Assembly: GCA_006226755.1 (NCBI GenBank)
Contig: SBGE01000223.1
Location: 1 to 54,281 of the forward strand
Source: Deltaproteobacteria bacterium
Lineage (GTDB): Bacteria; Bdellovibrionota; Bacteriovoracia; Bacteriovoracales; Bacteriovoracaceae
DNA length: 54,281 bases
Direction of reading: 5' to 3'
Position numbers and translations under genes: made by a program. Shown piece after piece: positions 1 to 6,782 of this stretch (position 1 is its first letter; every line of letters begins with the position of its first letter). The notes beneath the pieces were generated by a model, which had not been told where the DNA came from, ran no database searches, and was given only the letters and a program-made list of their open reading frames with translations.

Positions 1-537
1 TGCAAAGGTTTGAGTGCTATGATCTCGGAAACTTTTTCTGCCGTCAGTGCACCAATACAATATGCTGCCCTTGAAGCCTACTGCGGCGACTACGATCTCA
101 TGAGTTACGTTAAGCAATGTACTAAGATACATAAGGCATGTGGAGAGTATCTTCATACTCGCTTTGTTGAGATGGGGCTGAATTGTCCGAAACCAGAAGG
201 GGCCTTTTATTTGTTCCCTGATTTTCAAAATTATAAAGAGAAGTTGGCCTCTAGAGGAATCAAGGGCTGTAAAACTTTGGCGACAGAGCTTTTAGATAAA
301 GCAGGAGTTGCACTATTACCGGGGTCAGATTTTTATTACCCGGAAAAGGCCATGGGCTGTCGAGTCGCAACTGTTGATTATGACGGTGACTGGGTTTACC
401 AAAAGTCCTTGGAGCCTCTTCATAATCCTCACGTCAATCAGCATTCGCTTGATCAGAATTTTGTAGAGGAGCATTGTCCAAATTTGAAGTGGGGAGCTGA
501 TCAAATTCAAGCATTTTTGGAGGCCTTGGATGAATAA
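1..537 (+). CDS. PLP-dependent aminotransferase class I/II (partial, C-terminal part)
   Basis: The frame is open from base 1, so the gene begins upstream of the window and about 178 C-terminal codons are present. The fragment runs from KGLSAMISETFSAV through APIQYAALEAY, then PEGAFYLFPDF, then GVALLPGSDFYYPEKA. This is the usual order for the C-terminal small domain of fold-type I aminotransferases (aspartate aminotransferase family), with the PEGAFY motif followed by the LPG stretch before the final substrate-binding region. The usual conserved Arg near the C-terminus appears as CRVATVDYDG, which is atypical. The PLP lysine lies off-window or at its very edge, so substrate cannot be named. 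The stop overlaps the next start by 8 bp, indicating a shared transcript. Confidence 0.8.
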   Translation, partial: CKGLSAMISETFSAVSAPIQYAALEAYCGDYDLMSYVKQCTKIHKACGEYLHTRFVEMGLNCPKPEGAFYLFPDFQNYKEKLASRGIKGCKTLATELLDKAGVALLPGSDFYYPEKAMGCRVATVDYDGDWVYQKSLEPLHNPHVNQHSLDQNFVEEHCPNLKWGADQIQAFLEALDE

Positions 538-952
538 GAAAATCTTGTGGACCTCGATACCTATTCTACTCGCTATTTTAATCTTTATAGTGGTTATCTT
601 TGTTGGTGGATCAGGAAGCCATGAAAAACTTTCGAATTACCTCCATAAGGAAAAGGGAAACATTAATGATGTCTTCCATCAGTATGCTCTAGAAGATGTT
701 AAGCTAACCCAGGAAAAAGTCACACAAGTCAAAGATCTTCAGGATTTTAGACGCTATCTCTTTTTTATGCCTAAAGTTCATTTCATCGCCACCTCTGCTG
801 AAGAGGCCTCGATTTTTGAAAAGTCCTTTCCGAATTTCTGTGAATTCACCTGGTCCAATCAGCCCAAATGGATGCTTAGAGCTCCCTCTTTGGCCGGTAT
901 CTCCGGTTATTTTGCAGTCTTCACCTGTCGAAAAATGCAGCTAAAAATGTAA
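530..952 (+). CDS. Small single-pass membrane-anchored protein, unknown function
   Basis: This is a 140-residue product that I do not recognise. Residues 5-28 form one strong hydrophobic helix after MNKK, which suggests an N-in membrane anchor or uncleaved signal. The remainder is mixed polar and is probably periplasmic, with two Cys residues near the end. Its ATG lies inside the last codons of the aminotransferase gene (8-bp overlap), so translation is probably coupled. No terminator is visible between this gene and the intergenic region that follows. Confidence 0.6.
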   Translation: MNKKILWTSIPILLAILIFIVVIFVGGSGSHEKLSNYLHKEKGNINDVFHQYALEDVKLTQEKVTQVKDLQDFRRYLFFMPKVHFIATSAEEASIFEKSFPNFCEFTWSNQPKWMLRAPSLAGISGYFAVFTCRKMQLKM

Positions 953-966
953 AAACTTTTGACACA

Positions 967-991
967 TGTCCAAGTGTTAAAACTTTGGACA
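967..991. repeat. Inverted repeat TGTCCAA-N11-TTGGACA, candidate activator site
   Basis: Two perfect 7-bp half-sites (967-973 and 985-991) are separated by 11 bases. Their centre lies about 80 bp upstream of the transcription start expected from the sigma-54-type promoter at 1035-1050. That is where enhancer-binding proteins usually bind. The activator role is inferred; only the symmetry and spacing are seen. Confidence 0.5.
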
Positions 992-1034
992 CCTGAAATC
1001 TCCTCCAAAGTACCGTTTTTATGGATGGAGAGTT

Positions 1035-1050
1035 TGGCACGTACTTTGCT
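1035..1050 (+). promoter_or_regulatory. Sigma-54 (RpoN) type promoter
   Basis: TGGCACG, four bases, then TTGCT exactly matches the -24/-12 core consensus TGGCACG-N4-TTGCW. The GG and GC dinucleotides are ten bases apart, as required. The start would fall near 1061, giving a leader of about 43 nt before the lipoprotein ATG at 1104. I found no comparable match elsewhere in the window. Confidence 0.8.
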
Positions 1051-1103
1051 TATCAGAGGGTAGACCAAACTCGTTTGTTTATTAGTTTTTTTTGGAGGAA
1101 ACG

Positions 1104-1778
1104 ATGAAAGCGAAAACCTTTGCAAAATTTCTTGTGCTCTTTGTGGCGCTAGGATTGTCTTCATGTGGTGGAGACAACAAAAAAGGAGATACTACTCCTG
1201 GTGGAACTATCAATGTTCTATCTAACCCGTCTGGAAATGGTACTAACCAAAACGTTAGAACCTGGGGCGAATTTATTAACAGTGTTGCGGCTAACCAATT
1301 TGGTGGAGCTTCAAGTGAGAACCAAGTTGTTCGTTGGAACAAATACAACAATGTATCTGATCTTTTGAACTATAGTGGTGACTCAGGATTCAACTTTGAC
1401 TGGTGTTGGGGATCTGATTGTTTTGACGATTCAGGTTACGGCGCAAGAAGAATTGGACCTATCAACCAAAGTTTGCCAATTTACAGAAACGGAACATTTG
1501 CTTTTGATGCTGAACTTGGAAACAACCTTCAAGAGCTTCTTAACAACATGGTAGCCAGAATGAGATCTGGAACTAACGTTAAGAAATGTGTTTACCTTCA
1601 GTGGCAAGGACTTGTTTGTGAATCAGAAGGACATTTCGCAGTAGGTGGATATCCTTCTACTCGATGGTACTTCGAGTACGGAAACAGAGCTTACATCATT
1701 GACACCAGACTTCCACTGGCTGCCAATCCTGTAGCTATCTTGAAGAAAGACACAAACGAAGGTTTCGCACTCCAATAA
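1104..1778 (+). CDS. Secreted lipoprotein, unknown function
   Basis: This is a 224-residue product with a classic type II signal: MKAK, a hydrophobic stretch, then the lipobox LSSC with the lipidated Cys at residue 21. The mature part starts GGDNKKGDTT, a flexible linker, and continues into an Asn/Gly/Tyr-rich domain with Cys pairs around WCWGSDCFDD and CVYLQWQGLVCESEG that could form disulfides outside the inner membrane. The start at 1104 is chosen because GGAGG lies just upstream; the earlier in-frame TTG at 1092 overlaps that ribosome site. Expression is probably sigma-54 dependent, and a strong terminator follows, so the gene is a monocistron. I do not recognise the family. Confidence 0.75.
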   Translation: MKAKTFAKFLVLFVALGLSSCGGDNKKGDTTPGGTINVLSNPSGNGTNQNVRTWGEFINSVAANQFGGASSENQVVRWNKYNNVSDLLNYSGDSGFNFDWCWGSDCFDDSGYGARRIGPINQSLPIYRNGTFAFDAELGNNLQELLNNMVARMRSGTNVKKCVYLQWQGLVCESEGHFAVGGYPSTRWYFEYGNRAYIIDTRLPLAANPVAILKKDTNEGFALQ

Positions 1779-1810
1779 GATTTCTTGAAAATAACCAAGA
1801 ATATATATCG

Positions 1811-1844
1811 GACAAGGCACTGACTAAGTGCCTTGTCTTTTTTT
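1811..1844 (+). terminator. Rho-independent terminator
   Basis: A perfect 10-bp stem (GACAAGGCAC / GTGCCTTGTC) with a 7-nt loop is followed by seven T. It ends the lipoprotein transcript. Confidence 0.93.
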
Positions 1845-1860
1845 AATTCGGACTGTCCCT

Positions 1861-1866
1861 TATAAT
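1861..1866 (+). promoter_or_regulatory. Candidate -10 element for the acyl-CoA dehydrogenase gene
   Basis: A consensus TATAAT lies 35 bp before the ATG at 1901, just after the preceding terminator. No good -35 hexamer is seen at the right distance, because the T-tract of the terminator occupies it. Confidence 0.4.
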
Positions 1867-1900
1867 AGATAGGTCAAACCTATTTTACAGGAAGGGAAAT

Positions 1901-3601
1901 ATGGCCGACTTCAAGACCGATCTCAGAGACCTCGAATTCACTCTTTTTGAATGGCTCAAGATTCAAGATCACAGTTCAGATATGGGTGAGAATGACCTAA
2001 AAGATATCCTCAATCAATATGACAAATTTATTGGAAATGAAATCTACCCAACGAGAGAGAAGGGAGATGTTGAGGGTGTTAAACTTGAAAACGGACAAGT
2101 CAAAGTTCCTGAATGTTTCCATAAGGCCAATCAACAATTCTATGAGAATGGATGGTTTGCTTTGGGTTATCCTGAAGAAATTGGTGGAATGCCAGTACCT
2201 CACGCTTTAAGCGTTGCTTGCACTTCTATCGCCAATGGAGCCAATGTTTCTTGGACAATGTATTACGGACTTTCTCGTGCCGCGATGAATGTTATTTATA
2301 CTGTTGGAACGGAGGAACAAAAAAATAAGTACATCCCTAAAATGATGGAAGGTTCTTGGGGCGGTACTATGTGTTTGACAGAGGCGGGTGCTGGATCTGA
2401 TGTTGGAGCTGCCAAGTCAACTGCAGAACCTGTAGGGGATGGAACTTACAAAATCAAAGGTGTGAAAATCTTTATTTCTTCTGGCGATAACGACCTTTAC
2501 GAGAATATTGTTCACTTGGTTTTGGCCAGAACTCCTGGGTCTCCAGAGGGTACTAAGGGTCTCTCTCTCTTTATTGTTCCTAAAAATAAAATCAATGCCG
2601 ATGGATCAACTGGTGAATTCAATAATGTACGCTGTACCAAAATTGAAGAAAAAATGGGACTTCATGGGCAAGCTACATGTGAGTTGACCTTTGGACAAGA
2701 AGGCGAATGTCTTGGTGAAATGATTGGAAATGAACACGAAGGTATCGTGAACATGTTCATCATGATGAACGAAGCTCGTCTCCTTTGTGGAATGCAAGGT
2801 GAGTCGCAAGCAAACCTGGCCTATATGATGACTGAACAATACGCTAGAGAGCGAGTTCAGTTTGGAATGGAAATTAATAAGCTCCATGATGTTAAAAGAA
2901 TGATGCTCAAAATGAGATCTATGACTCGAGCTCTTCGAGCACTCAATCTTTATGCTGCTGATCTTTTTGATAAGGCCCACGACGATCAGGATGTTGAAGA
3001 TATGATCGCTTTTCTCACTCCAATCTGTAAGTCGATTGGTTCTGAAGCCGGCTTTCAAATTTGTATTGATGCCATTCAGGTTCATGGTGGTTATGGATAT
3101 TGCAGTGAATACGGAATTGAGCAATTTGCCAGAGATACTAAAATCGCCACCATTTACGAGGGAACCAATGCCATTCAAGCGTTAGATTTCTCAACTCGAA
3201 AAGTTTTGAAAGATGGAGGAAAAACTCTGATGAAGTTTGCCACTCTTATTGGAGAGGCAGCGGCCAAAGGTTCAGCGGACTGGAAGGATGAGTGCGCACT
3301 GATCCAAGAAAGTCTCAAGGGTCTTCAAGAGATCATGACTGAATTTGGAAAACAGGCCTCATCAAAAAAAATGGATTCAATTTTGTTTAACTCATCAGAC
3401 TTCCTGACTTATTGCGGTAATTTGGTCTTGTCATGGTTGTTACTAGAGGGAGCTCTTTTGGCGAAGGGACAAAATGATGCTTATTACCAATCAAAGATTG
3501 TTGATTTCAGGACTTTTTGCCAGCATTACTTGACTGCTAACAAGGGGCTTCACAAAACGTTGATTGGTTTTACGGAAGATCTCTCTACCATAGAGCTTTA
3601 G
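1901..3601 (+). CDS. Acyl-CoA dehydrogenase (long DmdC/FadE-like form)
   Basis: This FAD-dependent enzyme introduces the alpha-beta double bond into acyl-CoA thioesters in the cytoplasm. At 566 residues it belongs to the long subgroup with an extra C-terminal domain, rather than the 380-residue form. The N-terminal helical domain leads into LGYPEEIGGMPVP. The middle domain contains CLTEAGAGSDVGAAKSTA, the usual FAD/substrate motif, and the C-terminal domain carries VHGGYGYCSEYG and IYEGTNAIQALD. Glu420 in IYEGT is the expected catalytic base. The ribosome site AGGAAGGGA precedes the ATG. Exact substrate (fatty acyl-CoA or methylthiopropionyl-CoA) cannot be told from sequence, and no other beta-oxidation gene is nearby. 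Confidence 0.93.
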   Translation: MADFKTDLRDLEFTLFEWLKIQDHSSDMGENDLKDILNQYDKFIGNEIYPTREKGDVEGVKLENGQVKVPECFHKANQQFYENGWFALGYPEEIGGMPVPHALSVACTSIANGANVSWTMYYGLSRAAMNVIYTVGTEEQKNKYIPKMMEGSWGGTMCLTEAGAGSDVGAAKSTAEPVGDGTYKIKGVKIFISSGDNDLYENIVHLVLARTPGSPEGTKGLSLFIVPKNKINADGSTGEFNNVRCTKIEEKMGLHGQATCELTFGQEGECLGEMIGNEHEGIVNMFIMMNEARLLCGMQGESQANLAYMMTEQYARERVQFGMEINKLHDVKRMMLKMRSMTRALRALNLYAADLFDKAHDDQDVEDMIAFLTPICKSIGSEAGFQICIDAIQVHGGYGYCSEYGIEQFARDTKIATIYEGTNAIQALDFSTRKVLKDGGKTLMKFATLIGEAAAKGSADWKDECALIQESLKGLQEIMTEFGKQASSKKMDSILFNSSDFLTYCGNLVLSWLLLEGALLAKGQNDAYYQSKIVDFRTFCQHYLTANKGLHKTLIGFTEDLSTIEL

Positions 3602-3607
3602 GAGAAA

Positions 3608-3637
3608 AAGTGTTAAACTCCATGATGATTAACACTT
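3608..3637. repeat. Inverted repeat (9-bp arms, 12-nt loop)
   Basis: AAGTGTTAA (3608-3616) pairs perfectly with TTAACACTT (3629-3637) between the acyl-CoA dehydrogenase stop and the next start. No T-tract follows on the plus strand, so it is not a standard terminator for the upstream gene. It may be an operator or a weak mRNA structure. Confidence 0.5.
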
Positions 3638-3652
3638 AAACTTAAAGATTTA

Positions 3653-4474
3653 ATGGACAAAAAAGAACAACTTCTAAAAGAGATCGAAGAATTTAATAAG
3701 GAGACTCACGGAAGCACAAACTATGATAAGGACGAAATCTTTATTATAGGACATAGACCGAATGAATATGCACCTTTTAAGTATCTGCAAAAGAAACTCG
3801 ATTGGTGCAAGAGCGTTCAAGATCTGCTTTCTTTGAGCTTTGTATGCGATTCTTTGGACCTTCATCCTAATGATGATTTTCCTAAATGGTATGAGCATCA
3901 GTTTGGTAAAAAACTGAAGCGCTCAATTTCCAAGGAAATCAGCTTGTTGCAGATTCCTGACAACAAAATCATCTTCAGCGCTATTGAAAAAGTGAACGAG
4001 GCTTACCAACTTCTTCGCGGGCATCAGATCTTGATGAACGGAAAGAATCTTCCAACTCAGTTGGGAGAGTGGTACGCCAAATGCATTTTTGGGCTTCATC
4101 AGAAAAAATCTGCTTCTCAACGAGGTTTTGATTTTTATCTGGGAGACAAAAGAGCTGAAGTAAAAGTTCACTGGGCGGATACATCCTCACCTAAAGGCGT
4201 GAAAATCAGAAAGTCCATGGTTGAGCTTTCGGATTACTGTATTGTTATTTATATAGCCAAGAACTTCATGCTTCGCGAAATATGCTTTTTGGACTCAGAC
4301 TTTGTCATGAGGAAGTTTGCGAGCAAAGGTCATACCGTCTTCTTGAAAGATCCGGATGTATCACCGTATTTCTTCTCAAATTCATCCAAACATTTGGATA
4401 AAGTCGTTAATTCTTCTGCACTTTTAAAGTTTGCCTCCCCGAATTGGGCGATGAAGCTAGCTGATAAATTTTAA
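3653..4474 (+). CDS. Orphan PD-(D/E)XK-like protein (putative nuclease fold)
   Basis: This 273-residue product matches no named family that I recognise. The region around 139-171 has the spacing of a PD-(D/E)XK nuclease core: Glu139 in LGEWYAK on a helix, Asp160 in RGFDFYLG, then Glu169 and Lys171 in AEVKVHW, giving D-x8-E-x-K. A following hydrophobic strand (YCIVIYIAKN) fits the core beta-sheet. The first 130 residues are helical, Lys-rich and unassigned. No methyltransferase or specificity gene is adjacent, so a restriction role is not supported; DNA repair or another nuclease-fold role is possible. The fold is inferred from motif spacing only. The gene sits between the acyl-CoA dehydrogenase and the polyamine genes on the same strand. 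Confidence 0.55.
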   Translation: MDKKEQLLKEIEEFNKETHGSTNYDKDEIFIIGHRPNEYAPFKYLQKKLDWCKSVQDLLSLSFVCDSLDLHPNDDFPKWYEHQFGKKLKRSISKEISLLQIPDNKIIFSAIEKVNEAYQLLRGHQILMNGKNLPTQLGEWYAKCIFGLHQKKSASQRGFDFYLGDKRAEVKVHWADTSSPKGVKIRKSMVELSDYCIVIYIAKNFMLREICFLDSDFVMRKFASKGHTVFLKDPDVSPYFFSNSSKHLDKVVNSSALLKFASPNWAMKLADKF

Positions 4475-4490
4475 ACTGCAGATAAATTTC

Positions 4491-4517
4491 GAACGGGCAT
4501 TGCACAAACTCCCGTTC
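4491..4517 (+). promoter_or_regulatory. Hairpin abutting the ribosome-binding site of the AdoMet decarboxylase gene
   Basis: GAACGGG (4491-4497) pairs perfectly with CCCGTTC (4511-4517) across a 13-nt loop. The Shine-Dalgarno GGAG begins two bases later, at 4519. There is no T-tract, so this is not an ordinary terminator. Its place suggests control of translation initiation or mRNA stability; the ligand or effect is unknown. Confidence 0.45.
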
Positions 4518-4533
4518 TGGAGTAATAAAACCT

Positions 4534-5448
4534 ATGTTTTTTGAAGGTAGTGAAAAGAAATTTGAGGCCGTGTTCTCAGGGGTTGATCTTAGAACTCTAG
4601 GAGTCGACTTTTACCGTGAACTTGTGGCCAAATCCCAAGCTGAAATCCTCTCATCAATTTCCAATGATGTTTGTGACGCCTATCTCCTTTCTGAGTCCAG
4701 CCTTTTTGTTTGGTCTGACAGAGTGTTGATGATCACGTGCGGTAGAACAACATTGATTCATGCTTGTCTGCATATGATCAATAAAATTGGAAAAGAGAAT
4801 TTAGAGTCTTTGATTTTTCAAAGAAAGAATGAGTATTACTCACATTTGCAACATACTACTTTTGACGATGATCTCAAGATCCTTCGTGAGACAGTAGATG
4901 GAACTTTCCTTCTTTTTGGACATGAGCATGAACACCACAATTGCTTGTTCCATTACAATAAGCCTTTTACTCCGGCCGAAGATGACAAAACTTTTGAATT
5001 ATTGATGTACGACATCAGTGATGAGCAGTCAGATTTCTTAACGACTGAAGGACATACTCAACAGGCCATCAGAGATTTTTTCAAATTCGATAAAATTCTT
5101 CCTGGATTTGAAATTGATGACTTTGTCTTTAATCCTTATGGCTACAGTATGAATGCTCTTAAAGGCGATAAGTATTGCACAATACATGTGACGCCACAGA
5201 AGCATTATTCGTATGTAAGTTTTGAAACTAATATTTCGATGGAGAGTAACTTCATGTCGACTATTCTAGATGTCTTGAAGCCGGATTCGTTTGATATGGT
5301 TGCTTTTGAACAAAATATCGCAGGTCTAACTCCTGATAACTATGACAGTCGCATGCTTTTCTCTGAAAAGATTGATTGTGGATATCGTGTAGATTTTGGC
5401 CATTTTTATAGAAGAGATGCAGGAGTAAAAGCTCCTAGAAAATTATAG
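4534..5448 (+). CDS. S-adenosylmethionine decarboxylase, eukaryotic type (pyruvoyl enzyme)
   Basis: This enzyme makes decarboxylated AdoMet, the aminopropyl donor for spermidine. The 304-residue protein matches the animal/plant AdoMetDC layout rather than the short bacterial SpeD. It starts FFEGSEKKFE, as in the human FFEGTEK (Glu8/Glu11 equivalents are Glu4 and Glu7). It has the self-cleavage site LLSESSLFVW, with Ser55 as the pyruvoyl precursor, and Cys69 in ITCGR exactly 14 residues on, as for human Ser68/Cys82. Later come Ser205 in GYSMN and His218 in IHVTPQ followed by YVSFETN, corresponding to human Ser229 and His243. All the processing and catalytic residues that I can check are present, so it should be active. 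Spermidine synthase follows 9 bp downstream. Acquisition from a eukaryote-like lineage is an inference. Confidence 0.95.
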   Translation: MFFEGSEKKFEAVFSGVDLRTLGVDFYRELVAKSQAEILSSISNDVCDAYLLSESSLFVWSDRVLMITCGRTTLIHACLHMINKIGKENLESLIFQRKNEYYSHLQHTTFDDDLKILRETVDGTFLLFGHEHEHHNCLFHYNKPFTPAEDDKTFELLMYDISDEQSDFLTTEGHTQQAIRDFFKFDKILPGFEIDDFVFNPYGYSMNALKGDKYCTIHVTPQKHYSYVSFETNISMESNFMSTILDVLKPDSFDMVAFEQNIAGLTPDNYDSRMLFSEKIDCGYRVDFGHFYRRDAGVKAPRKL

Positions 5449-5457
5449 GATTGAATT

Positions 5458-6315
5458 ATGAAGAGTTCATTGTGGATTGAAGAAATTTATGACGGTTTTT
5501 GTGGAGTTAAATTCAAAGTTGAAGAAACTTTGTTCTCTGGGAAAAGTGAATTTCAAACCGTAGATGTTGTTGAGACAAAAGGGCATGGAAAAATGCTTCT
5601 TAATGACGGATTGATCATGGTGACAGAAAGAGATGAATTTGTTTACCACGATATGATTTCTCATGTGCCACTCTTTGTTCACCCTAATCCTAAATCAGTT
5701 CTTATCATCGGTGGCGGAGACGGCGGAACAGCTCGTGAAGTTTTGAAGCACCAGTCTCTAGAGAGAATCGTACAAGTTGAAATCGATGCCATGGTGGTTG
5801 ACGCTTGTAAGGCCCATATCCCGCAAACTGCTTGTGCCTATGAAAACCCAAGAATGGAGTTGATCATTGGGGATGGTGTGAAGTTTGTTAAAGAAACTAA
5901 AGAGAAGTTTGACATTATCATGGTTGATTCAACTGACCCAATCGGTCCAGCGGCTCCTCTTTTTGGTCCTGAGTTTTATTCTAATATTTACAACATTCTT
6001 TCAGATGACGGAATTGTAGTCTCTCAAGGAGAGTCTCCATTTCTTATGGCCGATGTTCAAAAATCCATGCTGAAAGTTCTTCATGATCAATTTGAAGTTG
6101 TAAAAATTTACAACTTCAACAACCTGACTTACCCAGGTGGACTTTGGTCATTTACTTTCGCTTCAAAAGGTCTACATCCAATCAGAGATTTCAAACCTGA
6201 AAGAGTTGATGGTTCCAAGATTGAATTTCAATATTACAACAAGGAACTTCATACTGGATGTTTTGCCATTCCATCTTTCCAACGCAATAATCTTGAGGGA
6301 CTACTTAAAGATTAG
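5458..6315 (+). CDS. speE: Spermidine synthase (polyamine aminopropyltransferase)
   Basis: This enzyme transfers the aminopropyl group from decarboxylated AdoMet to putrescine, giving spermidine. The 285-residue length is normal. Residues 85-90 form the nucleotide motif GGGDGG, Glu108 in QVEIDA contacts the ribose, GDG at 139-141 follows, and Asp157 in VDSTDPIGPA is the expected catalytic Asp with the usual PIGPA loop. WSFTFASKG near the C-terminus also matches the family. It lies 9 bp after the AdoMet decarboxylase gene and clearly shares its transcript, so donor synthesis and transfer are encoded together. No ornithine, arginine or agmatine pathway gene lies nearby, so the putrescine source is elsewhere or external. 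Confidence 0.96.
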   Translation: MKSSLWIEEIYDGFCGVKFKVEETLFSGKSEFQTVDVVETKGHGKMLLNDGLIMVTERDEFVYHDMISHVPLFVHPNPKSVLIIGGGDGGTAREVLKHQSLERIVQVEIDAMVVDACKAHIPQTACAYENPRMELIIGDGVKFVKETKEKFDIIMVDSTDPIGPAAPLFGPEFYSNIYNILSDDGIVVSQGESPFLMADVQKSMLKVLHDQFEVVKIYNFNNLTYPGGLWSFTFASKGLHPIRDFKPERVDGSKIEFQYYNKELHTGCFAIPSFQRNNLEGLLKD

Positions 6316-6323
6316 GAGAGAGA

Positions 6324-6782
6324 ATGAATTACTGGTTGATGAAATCCGAGCCTGATGTCTTTGGAATTGACGATCTAAAACGAGTCAAAAAAGAGCCATG
6401 GGACGGAGTTCGAAACTATCAAGCCAGAAATTACATGAGAGACGAAATGAAAAAAGGGGATAAGATTCTCTTTTATCATTCAAACACCGATGTTCCAGGT
6501 GTTGTCGGTATTATGGAAGTTTCCAAAGAAGCATTTCCTGACCATACAAGCTGGGACAAAAAATCAAAGTATTTTGACCCAAAGTCTTCTGAAGAAAATC
6601 CTAGATGGTTTATGATTGAAGTTAAATATGTGAGTAAGTTTCCACGGACAGTTTCACTTCAAGAAATGAAAGATATGAAACCACTATCTGAAATGAAAAT
6701 TCTTCAAAAAGGAAACAGGCTTTCAATAACTCCTGTAACCAAAGCAGAGTTCGACCATATTGTTAAGGTCGCAGCAGGGTAA
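6324..6782 (+). CDS. EVE domain-containing protein (thymocyte nuclear protein 1-like)
   Basis: The 152-residue protein is a stand-alone EVE domain, a PUA-related fold that binds modified bases in nucleic acids. Recognisable blocks are YWLMKSEPDVFGIDDL at the start, WDGVRNYQARNYMRD, then GDKILFYHSN and GVVGIMEV. The SEP and WDGVRN..AR motifs are hallmarks of the family. The start is supported by the strong ribosome site AGGAGAGAG. It is the third gene of the polyamine operon, 8 bp after speE, although a functional tie to polyamines is not established. It ends directly against the convergent methyltransferase gene with no terminator between. Confidence 0.92.
   Translation: MNYWLMKSEPDVFGIDDLKRVKKEPWDGVRNYQARNYMRDEMKKGDKILFYHSNTDVPGVVGIMEVSKEAFPDHTSWDKKSKYFDPKSSEENPRWFMIEVKYVSKFPRTVSLQEMKDMKPLSEMKILQKGNRLSITPVTKAEFDHIVKVAAG

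Noticed and set aside
2606-3178. A 190-codon open frame on the minus strand inside the acyl-CoA dehydrogenase gene
   Set aside because: It lies wholly antisense to a well-supported conserved gene and has low-complexity, Ile/Asn/Ser-rich translation without family likeness.
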